Assembly (NCBI GenBank): GCA_002682825.1
Contig: NOKP01000053.1
Span: 62,001 to 126,000, forward strand
DNA length: 64,000 nucleotides
DNA from: Neonectria sp. B-13
Taxonomy: Eukaryota; Ascomycota; Sordariomycetes; Hypocreales; Nectriaceae
Direction: 5' to 3'
Notes under the pieces: generated by a model
Told to the model about the DNA's origin: nothing
The model's input: the letters and a program-made list of their open reading frames with translations, nothing else
The model's database searches: none
Shown here: in pieces, positions 1-11,599 of the stretch
Numbering within the stretch: position 1 is the first letter of the stretch
Layout of the letters: every line of letters starts with the position of its first letter
Program-made: the position numbers and the translations under genes

Positions 1-794
1 AAGCTAGACCTTAGAAAAGGCTAAAACCCCTTAGGATAAAAGCCCAGCCTATAAGGCTCTATGCTTTTTAGGCTCTTTACATTCTATTTAACCTTCTAAA
101 TAATATAATAACTATACTACTAATTATATAAGATAACTACTTCTATCTAAATTATACTATAGCCTAATAAGCTCTTACTAAGCTATACATATAAGCTCTT
201 ATATAATCTATATATTAAATTAAAAGAATATCTAAGCCTTATTTCTATACTACAAATTGTAGCTTAAAAGTCTAGCCTAAGGCATATAAAATAGCCTATA
301 ATCAATTGCTTTAGACCTAAGAAATTAGTCTAATTAATAGTCTTTAGCTATAATATCCTACTATAAGATAGAATCTAGCTTAATATAGTAATAGCTCAAT
401 AGATTATAATAGAATAGCTCTTTCTAGAGAGACCAGCTCTAAAGCTAGAAAGGAATAGTAATATTACTACTATAAAGAAGGAGTTCCTCAAGAAGCTATA
501 TAACCCTATCTCTGCCCTATGGATCATACAGTTAATAGATAATATCATTCTGACCAACCTATAGCTAAAGGAGTAATGCATTAGAAACCAAGGGAATCCT
601 ATGGTCATCTCTAACATCGGCCATGAAGCATAGAGGGATTTGGCGGAGGGAGTTCTGTGGAGGGGGCAAAAGTCAATAATTAGGTTCAAAATCCAAAGAT
701 CTATCCCTCTGTTAAGCTTAAGCAAAGGAAACATATGATTTAGTGCAATTGTAGATAGGCAGAAACAGTAGTCCAAATAGTAGTTTCAACAGTA
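1..794 (-). mobile_element. R1 element, partial at window start
   Basis: R1 copy in minus orientation, entering at the window edge inside the 16-bp VNTR region and running to its terminus (CAACAGTG, here decayed to CAACAGTA). It shares all R1 landmarks, including the block that reads ATAGATCTTTGGATTTT on the opposite strand. The other terminus and its target-site duplication lie outside the window. No intact reading frame; the short open frame at 396-776 reads a family-conserved strand but resembles no known domain. Confidence 0.75.
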
Positions 795-2920
795 AAAGAA
801 TTAGTATATAATCTATAAGTAAGCTAATAAGAAATATAATATAGTATATTCTATATATACTTATTATATATTTATTAATTGACTTTTAATAGATCTCTTT
901 AGAGTTACTTAGTATTATTTAATAGTATTAGAATACTTTATACTTAAAATACCTTTAGGATAATCCTAAAAGCTTTTATTCTATAGGAATAGAAAATCCT
1001 ACTCCTTTAGCCTTAGATTATTAGTATTTACAGTATATTATATATAATACTACTATTACCTAATATAGTATCTAATTATTTCTTAAAGACTTAATAGCTA
1101 TTTAGTAAAAATAGTAAGATAATATTATTATAATAACTATTCTATAAATATAAAATACTACTTTAATATAAGAAATAATAGTATTTAACTTCTAACTTTA
1201 AATAAGTATTTACTTATTATATATTTAATAGATCTTTATTAATCTTTTCTTAGTATTATCTTATTATACTTATTAGCCTTAATAAGCTTATATAGCTCTT
1301 AGAAACTACTTAACCTTTTTATATCTAAAATAATAATATTATATATAATCTATAGTTAATACTTATTTATCTTATAATTATTAAGAATCCTTCTATTAAA
1401 AAGAAAAATACTCTTAAGGAGTACTCTATAACTATAAATATTAGTATTTTTACTTTAGTTAATATAGTATATAAGGAATATATACTTATTCTTTTTTATT
1501 TTATTTTATTCTATAGAAATACTCTTACTTATTATAGAGTAAGTACTAACTTTATATTATACTATATAAACATTTTAATTATTAAAATACTTATATAATC
1601 CTTTAATCTATCTCTTTTAATCTTTACCTTTTATAATCTTATTCCTTTTCCTTAGGAAATAATTAAAAAGCCTTTACTTTTTATATATAAGTCTTTTTAA
1701 TAAACTAAGAAATACAAAAGTAAGAATAAGAAAAAAGATAAAACTATAGCTAAAGAGATTATTATTCTTTCTAAGTCTATTAATAAGCTTTTAATAAAGC
1801 TTTTATATAATTCTATCTATTTTATCTTTAATTCTAACTTCTAAGTATAAGACTTTCTTTCCTTTAACTAAAAAGATTAAAACCTTTTATTCCTTAGTAT
1901 AAACTCCTAGTTCTTTATAATATTATACTTATATTAGTCTTATTTAATATTTTTTAAATACTTACTAAAATAGTCCTAATTATCCTATTAATAGTAATTC
2001 TAAATTTCTTACTATTTAAAACTTATATATTTTCTAGGTTCTTATAAGAAATCTTATATTATTTTTAGACTCTCTATAGTAATAGTTTAATATAGGTTTT
2101 AAAGCTAATAAGAAAGCCTAATCTCTAAATAGATATAAGGTCTTTAGTAAGATAGTATTAAGATAATAATCCCTTATTATACTTTTAGTACTAATAATAA
2201 TAAATTTACTTATTATTCTATTTTCTATATATTTATTTTTATTACTTATAGTATTACTAAAGGATCTTTAAAGTATTTTCTAAGTATTATTCTAACTCCT
2301 AAATATTATATTTTATTGATTAGCCTATTCATTTAACTTAATAGAAAATTTATCCTATCTTCTCTTTATAGCTTATAATATCTTCTACTTCTTATTTATT
2401 TTCCTTTTCTTTAAGCTTTAATAAGATTAGTAAGCCTTTAGCTATTACTTAGTTATTATTTAACTAAAGCTCTAAGAAAATAATAGAAAATATATTATAT
2501 ATCCTTTAGTATTATTCTAAAAAGTATATATAATAGGCCTATTTTCCTATTCTTTCTATAATAATTATCTTAATAAATTTAAAAGCTAGCTTTTAGTATT
2601 TAAAGTAAAAGTTTCTTATTAATAGTCCTATAATCTACTCTTTATAATATTCTTAGGGCTTATATTATTAATTATAATATTTTACTTAGAATTCTATAGC
2701 TCTTTATTAACATTTTAAAGTTTTAATATATACTTACTAAAGGATTATAATATATTCTTATACTTCTTATACCTTTAACTTTATATATTCTAATATATAC
2801 TTTATTAGTTTAAAGTAATATTTATATAAAGCTTATATTAGTAATATCTTAATAGTATTATAAGTATTATTATTATATATAAATTCTATTTTTAGTAATT
2901 ATATAGCCTATTATTATAAA
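795..2920 (-). pseudogene. Ty3/Gypsy chromovirus relic (integrase C-terminus and chromodomain)
   Basis: Sequence between two R1 copies. On the minus strand, about 2,600 down to 2,230, translation with TAG/TAA read as former CAG/CAA gives an integrase C-terminal region (pieces such as ERIGK, IYNIFS) followed by a chromodomain-like stretch (EVEDIISYK, then a decayed segment aligning with YLVKWKGW and YNTWEPE motifs) ending in LQQYYK. That order is typical of fungal chromoviruses of the Ty3/Gypsy class. Stops are dense, so it is dead. I recognise nothing in 795 to about 1,700. The family call rests on hand translation only. Confidence 0.55.
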
Positions 2921-2933
2921 GAGTCTTTAATAT

Positions 2934-4111
2934 TTAGATATAATAGTCCTTAGTAGTATATACTTAGAGAAGGGGCTAAAGGTTAAATAGTATAAAAGAA
3001 AATAGAAAAAACAATAGTATAATAGGCTTAATACCTAAGCCTAAGGCAACAATAACTCAAGGAGATAAAGGTTTCTACTGTAAAGTTAAGTGTCACAGGG
3101 CTAGGAGGTATTCTAGCCTGTACAAAGTAATTGCAGTCACCGCAATTGCTGTACCTCACATCTGCCCTTATAACAGCCCTACACAGTACGCTGACCGCTA
3201 CCGCGATAGCGGCTCGCAGGCCCTGTTACATTAAGGTATAAGTTTTACTGCCCTAATCAGCTGGAAAAGCTAGATCTTAGAAAAGCTAGATCTTAGAAAA
3301 GCTAGACCTTAGAAAAGCTAGATCTTAGAAAAGGCTAAAACCCCTTAGGATAAAAGCCTGGCCTTTATGCTTTCCAGGCCTTTTCCATTCTATTTAACCT
3401 TCTATATAATACAAAGACTATATAACTAATTATATAAGATAATTACTTCCTTCTAAATTATACTATAGCCTAATAAGCCCTTACTAAGCTATACTTATAA
3501 GCTCTTATATAACCTATATAGCCTATTTTAAATAGATCTAAGTCTTATTTCTAAGCTATAAATTATAGTTTAAAAGTCTAACCTATAAGATATAAAAGAG
3601 ATTAAAACTAATTAATGCTCTAAGGCTAAGGAATTAGTCTAATTAGTAGTCTTTAGTTATTATATCCTACTATAAAATAGAATCTAGCCTAATAGAATAA
3701 TAGCCTAATAGATTGCAATAGAATAGGTCTTTCTAGAGAGGCTAGCTTTAAAGCTAGAAAGGAATAATAATACTACTAATATAAAGAAGAGGTTCATTAA
3801 TAGTCTAAAGTATAATGACTATATCTTATGGGTTATACAGCTGATGAGTGATACTATAATAATCAACCTGCAACCAAAGGAGTAATGACTGTATTAGAAA
3901 GCGAGAGAATTGAACTGTGGAGGGATTTGGCGGAGGGAGTTGGAAGCCTGATGGTTGTTCCTAGCGTCAGCGGATGGAGGGGGCAAAAGTCAATAATTAG
4001 GTTCAAAATCCAAAGATCTATCCCCCTGTTAAGCTTAAGCAAAGGAAACATGTGATTCAGCGCAATCGCGGATAAGCAGAAACAGTAGTCTAAATAGTAG
4101 TTTCAATAGTG
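2934..4111 (-). mobile_element. R1 element with perfect 13-bp TSD
   Basis: Complete R1 copy in minus orientation, from TTAGATATAATAG to CAATAGTG. It is flanked by identical 13-bp duplications, GAGTCTTTAATAT, at 2921-2933 and 4112-4124. A 140-bp solo LTR with its own 5-bp duplication interrupts it at 3091-3230. Excluding that insert the copy is about 1,033 bp. It contains a 16-bp tandem repeat (AAAAGCTAGATCTTAG, about four units) near 3271-3340. Confidence 0.85.
3091..3230 (-). mobile_element. Solo LTR, family A, 140-bp form
   Basis: GC-rich island starting TGTCACAGGGC and ending GCCCTGTTACA, so the termini are imperfect inverted repeats of the TG...CA type. It is flanked by a 5-bp duplication TTAAG (3086-3090, 3231-3235). 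The uninterrupted target (AAGTTAAGGTATAAG) occurs in many other R1 copies, which proves the insertion. A second copy at 28000-28172 is the same except for 33 extra bases. TG/CA ends with 5-bp TSDs fit an LTR-retrotransposon solo LTR. The lack of C-to-T decay suggests recent arrival or low copy number. Orientation is assigned from similarity of its reverse complement to the LTR at 22914-23086. Confidence 0.8.
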
Positions 4112-4124
4112 GAGTCTTTAATAT

Positions 4125-5304
4125 ATAATTAAAAGTACTTTTTTAATATTTAGTTTATTCTTTCTATTTATTTATCTATCTATAAATAGTATATAATAAA
4201 TAGTTAATAATAGATTACTTTTTCTTTTATTAAATCCTTTTAGAATTAACTAATAAAAAGCTTATCTTAATTACTTATAATACCTTTTAATACTCTAAAC
4301 TTATATTCTATATATTTATATAAAATCTATACTATTTATATTATATTAAGTATTTTCTTTATTAAAAGGAATATTATATACTTTATTATACAATAGATAA
4401 TAATAAAGATTATATTATATTCCTTACTATTTACTTAAGTACTATTCAATAAGCCTATAATAAAATCTAAATTAATTTCTTAAAATAAATATACTAATAA
4501 TAGTAATAATTATAATTACTTATAAGGTTTATACCTTAGTATATATATACCTTAGTATTACTAATACTTCTAAGTATAATTCTTTATATCCTTAGAAATC
4601 TAGTTCTAATAGAACTTATATATAATAAGCTTTAAAGTCTTAATAGCTTCTATATATTCTAACTATAGATTATTATAGTATTAATAAAGGATTTCTTATC
4701 TTATTATATATTAGTCTAAGATTATTAATCTTTCTTTAAAGAAAAGAATACTTTATATATTATAATAGTAATATTTCTAATTCCTAGCTACTTTCTAAAC
4801 CTTTACTAACTATTATTACTAAAACTAGTTTTTAGTCTATAGTCCTTAGATTAAGTCTTCTAACTTATAGAATAATTATAAAAAAAATACTATTTTACTC
4901 TTTATAAGTTCTTTTATAATAAGGTATAAAATATATTACTCTAGAATAATAACCCTAGCTTTAAACAAGTCCTTATAATATTATAAAAAGGCTAGCTCTT
5001 ATTAAGCAGTTTCTAATCATTTAGTAGTTATACTTATAGCCTATCTAATACATATAGTAACTATAGAAATAAATACTAAGTCTAATATTATATTAGAGGG
5101 TTTATTAGCCTAAAGCTAACTAAAAAGAGAAAAGGCTTCTTAGGGCTTTTTATCTATTAAGTTTACTTTTATAGCCTATATAAACACCTTAGTAGTTTTA
5201 TTCTTACTTAGTAAGTCCTTAATTATTTAATAGACCTTTAGTATTAATATTTTAATTAGATTAAGTTTCTTAACTAATATAAAGAATATATTCTTATATA
5301 TAGC
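4125..5304. other. Unidentified AT-rich decayed sequence
   Basis: RIP-like AT-rich sequence after the R1 target-site duplication. It has no open frame of note, and I recognised no domain on either strand. It is probably part of the same class of decayed retroelement that R1 inserted into, but I cannot show this. Confidence 0.3.
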
Positions 5305-5653
5305 TTAATACTTAAGCCTAAGGTAATAATAACTTAAGGATATAAAGGTTTCTACTATAAAGTTAAGATATAAGTTTTACTGTCTTAATTAGCTAGAAAA
5401 GCTAGATCTTAGAAAAGCTAGATCTTAGAAAAGCTAGACCTTAGAAAAGCTAAATCTTAGAAATGGCTAAAACCTCTTAGGATAAAAGCCTAACCTATAA
5501 AGCTTTATGCTTTCTAGGCCCTTTATATTCTATTTAACCTTTTATATAATACAAAGACTATACAACCAATTATATAAGATAACTACTTCCTTCTAAATTA
5601 TACTATAGCTTAATAAGCCTTTACTAAGCTATACCTATAGGCTCGTATATAAT
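5305..5653 (-). repeat. R1 fragment interrupted by hAT end
   Basis: One end of an R1 copy in minus orientation, including the GTTAAG...AAGTTTTACTG block and four or five 16-bp VNTR units at about 5398-5470. It continues to CTATAGGCTCGTATATAAT, where the terminal CAGGGTTGTG of a hAT element begins at 5654. Confidence 0.6.
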
Positions 5654-8600
5654 CAGGGTTGTGAAATAAGTTAGTCTGGACTTATTAGAATTAGGTTTTA
5701 GTTAATCCAGCCCTAGAATTAAACTTGGACTTATTTTTTAGACTTAGGACTAACTAATTACTAGTTTTAGTTAGTTATTCTACCTATGGACTTAAACTTG
5801 TTTTTTTAAGTCTATAAGTCTAAAATAGACTTGTTTAAATAGTAAGATTAAGGTTATAGAATTAATTAGTCTATAGATATAAGAAATAAGCTATTTATTA
5901 GATACTTTTTTATCTAGCTTATATTACTTTAGTATTTATATTCTTAGCTAAGCCCTTAGTTAATTCTTAGATTAAGATAGAAATAGAAATTAGAATATAA
6001 GGCTAATAGAAATAGATAGCTAAGATAGGGCTTAGTATTTAAATTAAGCTATAGATACTATATATAAACTAGATACTAATCATCTTTTATCTAACCTATT
6101 AAGCTTATATTAGAGCTATCTTCTTCATTAGCTTAATTCTAACTTAGGGTATTTATAAAAATTAAAATTAAAAGCTAATTAAAATAAATAACTAAAATAG
6201 GATTTAGTATTTAAAATATACTATAGATAGTATATATAAATTAGATATTAACTATTTCCTATATATCTTATTAGGATTATATTACTAAAATATTTACTTT
6301 TGTATTAAACTTTATTATTAAGTTAAGCCTTAAGGTATTAAGAAAAGAAGTTATAAAAAGCTAATAAAGTTATTTAAAGTTAAGCTCTATAATAGGAAAA
6401 TAGTAACTAGATAAATATTACTATAAATAGACTAAGACTAGAAAATAAGATTCTTACTAAGAAAAATACTAATCTAAATCAATTTGTTAAACTTCCTCTT
6501 TAACCTTCTCTTTAACTTCTTCCCTATCTTCTTCTTCTTCTTTCTTTAAGTCATTAAAAGACCTATTCTAGCTTTTAAGCAAAATAAGCTGCTTAACTGT
6601 ATTAGGTAATAGCTTATTCCTTGATTTAGAAATAATATTATTACTAATTGAAAAGGTGCGTTCAATAGCTATAGAAGTTGCTAGAATAGCTAAATAGTGT
6701 CTAGCTAATATAGCTAAATTGGGAAATCGAATTGCTATATTTCTTTAATATTCTAGAATATTAGTCTATTGAATTAAGGTTAGTATTATAAATAAGGTTA
6801 AAGGAAATTAGGATAATACTAACGCTTTTAGGTAAGACTGCCTCATTTATATAAGTAATATATTCCTCTTCCTTAGGAATATTATTTATATAAAAATCAT
6901 CTTTAGACTCTAAATTAGAAGATAGCTTATCTTCTAAGCTAGCATTAAGACCTAATTCATTGAAGGATAAATTAGGCTACTGAAAATCCCCTCTTTCTTG
7001 CTTAATTCTATAAATTAATTAGTAAATAGGAAATATACTTAAAATTAGAATAATAACTTTAGAATATACCTTAAATAGTCAACTTTAAATAAGTTAATTA
7101 TATCCTAACTAATAGTAGGATAGAAGGCTAATATGCTATTATCTTTAAAATGCATTAATCTAAACCTAGGGTCTAAAAAGATACTATAAAGATAAGGCTT
7201 ATAGTAGACTAAATCTTTCTTAGTTAGGCTTTTAGGAAAGTACTTTTTAAGCTTATTTATATCCTTATTAATAGCATTAATAAGAGATAAATAGCCTTTA
7301 GCCTAATAAGAGGTTAGTTTAATTTAACTAATAGGAAATAGGAAAATAAGAAAATAGGAAAATAAGGAATAATAGCTTACAAATTCAGGCCTTTTAGAAC
7401 TAGTAGTAGAAAAAGCTTCTTTTAAAGCTTCTAGCTTATTATAAATTTAATAAATAAATAATAAGCCTTCTTACATAATAGTATAAAATTGACCTTATAG
7501 CCTAATTAAAGGTCTTACAAAGACTTCAAATAGCCTTTTAACCTCAATTAGGATTTCCTAATCAATATCTACTAAAAAGACCTATATTAAAATATTAGTA
7601 TTATTATAAGGAAAAGTGGATATTAAATTAGCTATTTACCTTTTCAAACTCTATATTAAAGGTATTTTTAAAGACATAGGCTAAAGGGTCTTTTAATTCA
7701 AAGCTAGCTTCAATCATTCAATATATTGAATTCCAGTAAGTTGAATTATCTATTTAAATAGTTAGCTTATATTTAAATTAAGGTTAAAAATAAGAATAAG
7801 AATAAGAATAAGCTTACCTAAAGGGACTTTTTCTTCTTAGTAAGAAGCTTATTTTCCCTTTGAAACTTTTTTATTCCCTCTTCTAATAACTATTTAACCT
7901 TAATTGTATATTTAGTTAAAATAGTTATTCTTTGAATTTAAGTAATAAGGGCTAAGTAAAATTAGATTAAGCTTATAATTATAGGTATTAGTAGACTTAC
8001 TAGATAAGGAACTAAGGACTTCTTCTAATATAGTATTACTTTGGCTAGATAATGCTATTTCTAATTCCTTAGATAAAAGGAATTCCTTGAGGATATCTTA
8101 TGCAATAAGGTTAATTATATACACTATACAGTAAATATTACACTTAAATCTCTAATTTAAAGATAGCTAATAGTTATCTTTAAAAGCAGAGATAAATGTA
8201 TTATTATTTACTGTATTATCCCTTGTAATACTATTAAGGTTACTTATTAGCTTAAAAGGTTAAAATAGTAAAAAAGAAAAGCTTATCTAAATATAGAATT
8301 AACTATAATAGCTAGATAAGAAATTGAAGCCTGTATAAATTCCTTATAGATATAGAGGCTAGTATAGCTCTTAGAAAGCTAATTAAAGCCTATTTAGAAG
8401 TTAGTTAAATTAAACATATTAGCTAACTTCTAAATAGGAAATTATNNNNNNNNNNNNNNNNNNNNNNNNNNNNNNNNNNNNNNNNNNNNNNNNNNNNNNN
8501 NNNNNNNNNNNNNNNNNNNNNNNNNNNNNNNNNNNNNNNNNNNNNNNNNNNNNNNNNNNNNNNNNNNNNNNNNNNNNNNNNNNNAATTGAAGCCTGTATA

Positions 8601-9227
8601 AATTCCTTATAGATATAGAGGCTAGTATAGCTCTTAGAAAGCTAATTAAAGCCTATTTAGAAGTTAGTTAAATTAAACATATTAGCTAACTTCTAAATAG
8701 GAAATTATAATAATTAATTAGTATAATAAAGTCTTTACTTACCAATTAGCTTATAAATAAGCTTAAAATCCTTATCTAGGAAGATAAGAATAATGCCTAA
8801 ATAGGCTATTTAAGTATTTAAAGTCTATATATTAAACATTAGGGAAAAAGACCCTAAGTCTACTATATTTTCCTCTAATTGCTTATTTAGCTGTAATAGG
8901 CTATTATTAAAGGTATTATTTAATATACCTTTAACCTTCCACCTATTGACTAAAGGACTAGCCCTGATTTAGATTAGTATATATTATAATAGGAAATAGG
9001 AAATAGGAAATAGGAAATAGGAAGAAACTTACTTATTATAATAGGTTAACAGATCTTAAAAGCTATAGGAATTTAAAACATTAAAAGATAGGTTATTTTC
9101 AATAAGAAAATAAAGAATCTTCTTTAATGCTTCTTCTTCCTTAAAGCTATTAGAATAGCTAGGTAGGTCTAGCCTAGACCTCTTATTCCTAATATTACTA
9201 CTCTTTAATAGATTATTCAAAGGGGCT
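5654..9227 (-). mobile_element. hAT transposon with decayed transposase
   Basis: Starts at 5654 with the hAT-type terminus CAGGGTTGTGAAATAAGTTA. The minus strand carries a broken transposase read from about 9,220 down to 6,480. The N-terminal part contains RLDLPSYSNSFKEEEALKK. A middle block includes DLGSFSLMFNI and AYLGIILIFLDKDFKL, typical of the hAT catalytic core. The C-terminus has the hAT dimerisation region (LARHYLAILATS, ERTFSISNN, LLPNTVKQLILLKS). Stops and splice-like GTAAG sites interrupt it. The 5' end, including any BED finger, is missing: MITE M1 and Gypsy sequence follow 9227. The assembly gap at 8446-8584 lies inside. Not functional. Confidence 0.75.
8446..8584. other. Assembly gap (139 N) with duplicated flanks
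   Basis: 139 undetermined bases. The 124 bases before it (8322-8445) and the 124 bases after it (8585-8708) are identical by eye. Two contig ends that overlap but were not merged would look exactly like this, so the true sequence probably has one copy and no gap. Confidence 0.85.
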
Positions 9228-9235
9228 ATTATATT

Positions 9236-9913
9236 CAGGGTTGTGAAATTAGTTAGTCCGGACTAACTAAATACTAATTTTCTTAGTATTTAGTTAGTAC
9301 ATACTAATTATAATTAGTATTTAGTTAGTACAGGCCTATACTAATACTAACTAATTTAAATTAGTATTTAGTTAGTACAAGCCTATACTAATACTAACTA
9401 ATTTACTAGTACAACTTATACTAATTCCAATTAAAGTAGGGCTTTTATAAAGTTACAAGCTAATTATTTAATACTTTATTAAATATAGTTATCTTAGCTA
9501 TTTTATTTAGTCTATTTCTCTATTATAGAAAATATAATAGCTATTTTAAAGAATTAAATATATACTATTTTAAAATATAAATATATATTTTAAATTAAAT
9601 TCTTTATAAGAATATTCATATAGAAAATCTATCTATAGCTTAATATTAGTTTTAAATTAAGCTTTATTTTAATAGTATTTTTATAGCTTAATTTAAATTA
9701 TTAAATTAAGCTAATTAGTATTTAGTTAGTATAGGCCTATACTAATACTAGTACTAATTTTCTGGACTAAGTACTAACTAAATACTAATTTCTAATTAGT
9801 TAGTATAGGCCTGTACTAATACTAATTTTTTGGACTAAATACTAACTAAATACTAACTAATTTCAATTAGTATTAAGTTAGTCTAAAATGGACTAACTAA
9901 TTTCATAACCCTG
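9236..9913 (+). mobile_element. hAT MITE M1
   Basis: 678-bp non-autonomous element with terminal inverted repeats (CAGGGTTGTGAAATTAG at the left, CTAATTTCATAACCCTG at the right). It has a perfect 8-bp duplication, ATTATATT, at 9228-9235 and 9914-9921. Eight-base TSDs and CAGGG ends are hAT hallmarks. The subterminal region is rich in repeats of ACTAACTAAATACTAATT and its complement. No coding capacity. The termini differ by one base (TTAG versus AAG) from the transposase-bearing hAT nearby, so it is a related subfamily. Confidence 0.9.
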
Positions 9914-10230
9914 ATTATATTAAAGTACTTATAAATAAATCTCTAATAGAAATTATAAAATCCTAAGAATACCTAGATTTTATAATAGGTTTATATTTCT
10001 TTCTATTCTAAGATAGTATAAATATATTCTAAATCTATTATAATTCCTTCTATAAATAGGATAAATCTAAGAAAGTTAATATAGTCTTAGTAGAATATAT
10101 ATTTTAATAGTTTTATAAATAGTTTAGCTTATTATAGCCTCTTAAGGATTATATAAATATATTCTATTACTATTAAAACTACTATTTGAACTACTATTTC
10201 TAATTATCTACAATTGTACTAAATAGTTAT

Positions 10231-10310
10231 GGTTCTGTGGCATAGTGGTTATACGCTTGGAATCCCCCTGCATAAGCAAGGGGTCGTTGGTTCGAACCCA
10301 GCCAGAATCA
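10231..10310 (+). other. tRNA-like head of the SINE (Cys-like, degenerate)
   Basis: 80-nt segment with a 7-bp acceptor stem (GGTTCTG with CAGAATC, one G-T pair), discriminator A, and a 5-bp T stem around TTCGAAC. The anticodon loop contains CTGCAT, suggesting a GCA (cysteine) ancestor. The loop is oversized (about 12 nt between GGGG/CCCC arms) and the D stem pairs poorly, so it is unlikely to be a working tRNA. Confidence 0.6.
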
Positions 10311-10705
10311 ACCTTCCTACTAATAGGAAGGAACCCCCCCCCTTGGGTCAATAGGGACCAGTCTAAGCAGTCATGTGACACTGTATCATGTGGCTGTAGA
10401 AAACCAACCGGCCTAGTAGTGGCGTGCTATTACACTGGAATTGTTTACTCATTGTTGATTCGCTAATGAGTTTGAGTTGCCTATCTGGGCCTAGTAATAG
10501 GACCAATTAGGAGCATAGGGTTTTCTCTCCTTGCAAAAAAGGGGTTTCCTTGGTGTTTAGTTACCCCCTAGGAGATGTTAGAGAGGCAAACTAAGCCGGA
10601 TTGGGATAGGATTGGGTTTGAAGGGCCTCTGGATAGTGGTTAGTAGTGGTTTAGAACCCTCTTATATTAGGAGCATACATTATCTAGCAATTGACCTTGT
10701 TCAAA
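10231..10705 (+). mobile_element. tRNA-derived SINE (475 bp)
   Basis: The element begins exactly with a tRNA-like head, and perfect 15-bp duplications (GTACTAAATAGTTAT, 10216-10230 and 10706-10720) flank the whole 475 bp. The uninterrupted target is recognisable in other R1 copies. The head carries RNA polymerase III promoter boxes: A, TGGCATAGTGG; B, GGTTCGAACCC. The 400-bp body has no recognised gene and ends in ...CTTGTTCAAA. A small open frame (10245-10466) across the head is fortuitous. This is the clearest sign that LINE-type retrotransposition operated in this genome. Confidence 0.8.
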
Positions 10706-10890
10706 GTACTAAATAGTTATATGTTTCCTTTGCTTAAGCTTAATAAGGGGATAGATCTTTGGATTTTAAACCTAATTATTAACTTTTGCCCTCTCTAGCT
10801 TCCTAGAACTCCCTCTGCCAAATCCCTCCATACAGTAGGATTCTTTTGCTTTCTAATGTATTATTCCTTTAGTTATAGATTAGTTAGTAT

Positions 10891-11599
10891 CAGGGTTGTG
10901 AAATTAGTTAGTCTATTTTGGACTAACTAAATACTAATTGAAATTAGTTAGTATTTAGTTAGTATTTAGTCCAAAAAATTAGTATTAGTATAGGCCTATA
11001 CTAACTAATTAGAAATTAGTATTTAGTTAGTACTTAGTCTAGAAAATTAGTACTAGTATTAGTATAGGCCTATACTAACTAAATACTAATTAGCTTAATT
11101 TAATAATTTAAATTAAGCTATAAAAATACTATTAAAATAAAGCTTAATTTAAAACTAATATTAAGCTATAGATAGATTTTCTATATAAATATTCTTATAA
11201 AGAATTTAATTTAAAATATATATTTATATTTTAAAATAGCATATATTTAATTCTTTAAAATAGCTATTATATTTTTTATAATAGAGAAATAGACTAAATA
11301 AAATAGCTAAGATAACTACATTTAATAAAGTATTAAATAATTAGCTTTTAACTTTATAAAAGCTCTACTTTAATTGGAATTAGTACAAGTTGTACTAGTA
11401 AATTAGTTAGTATTAGTATAGGCTTGTATTAACTAAATACTAATTTAAATTAGTTAGTATTAGTATAGGCCTGTACTAACTAAATACTAATTGTAATTAG
11501 TACATACTAACTAAATACTAATTGTAATTAGTACGTACTAACTAAATACTAAGAAAATTAGTATTTAGTTAGTCCAGACTAACTAATTTCACAACCCTG
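10891..11599 (-). mobile_element. hAT MITE M2
   Basis: 709-bp copy of the same MITE family as 9236-9913, in the opposite orientation. Ends are CAGGGTTGTGAAATTAG and CTAATTTCACAACCCTG, with a perfect 8-bp duplication GTTAGTAT at 10883-10890 and 11600-11607. It was inserted into the R1 copy at 10168-12390. Apparently non-coding. Confidence 0.9.

Noticed and set aside
396..776. 126-residue open frame, with similar frames in other R1 copies (for example 13205-13429, 23772-24035, 29303-29605)
   Set aside because: They recur because R1 recurs, are interrupted differently in each copy, match no domain and run against the strand with the more protein-like decayed frame. Not called as genes.
10231..10310. 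Functional tRNA-Cys gene
   Set aside because: Oversized anticodon loop, weak D stem, and exact placement at the start of a TSD-flanked 475-bp unit point to a SINE head.
10245..10466. 73-residue open frame
   Set aside because: It lies across the SINE tRNA-like head and body; fortuitous.
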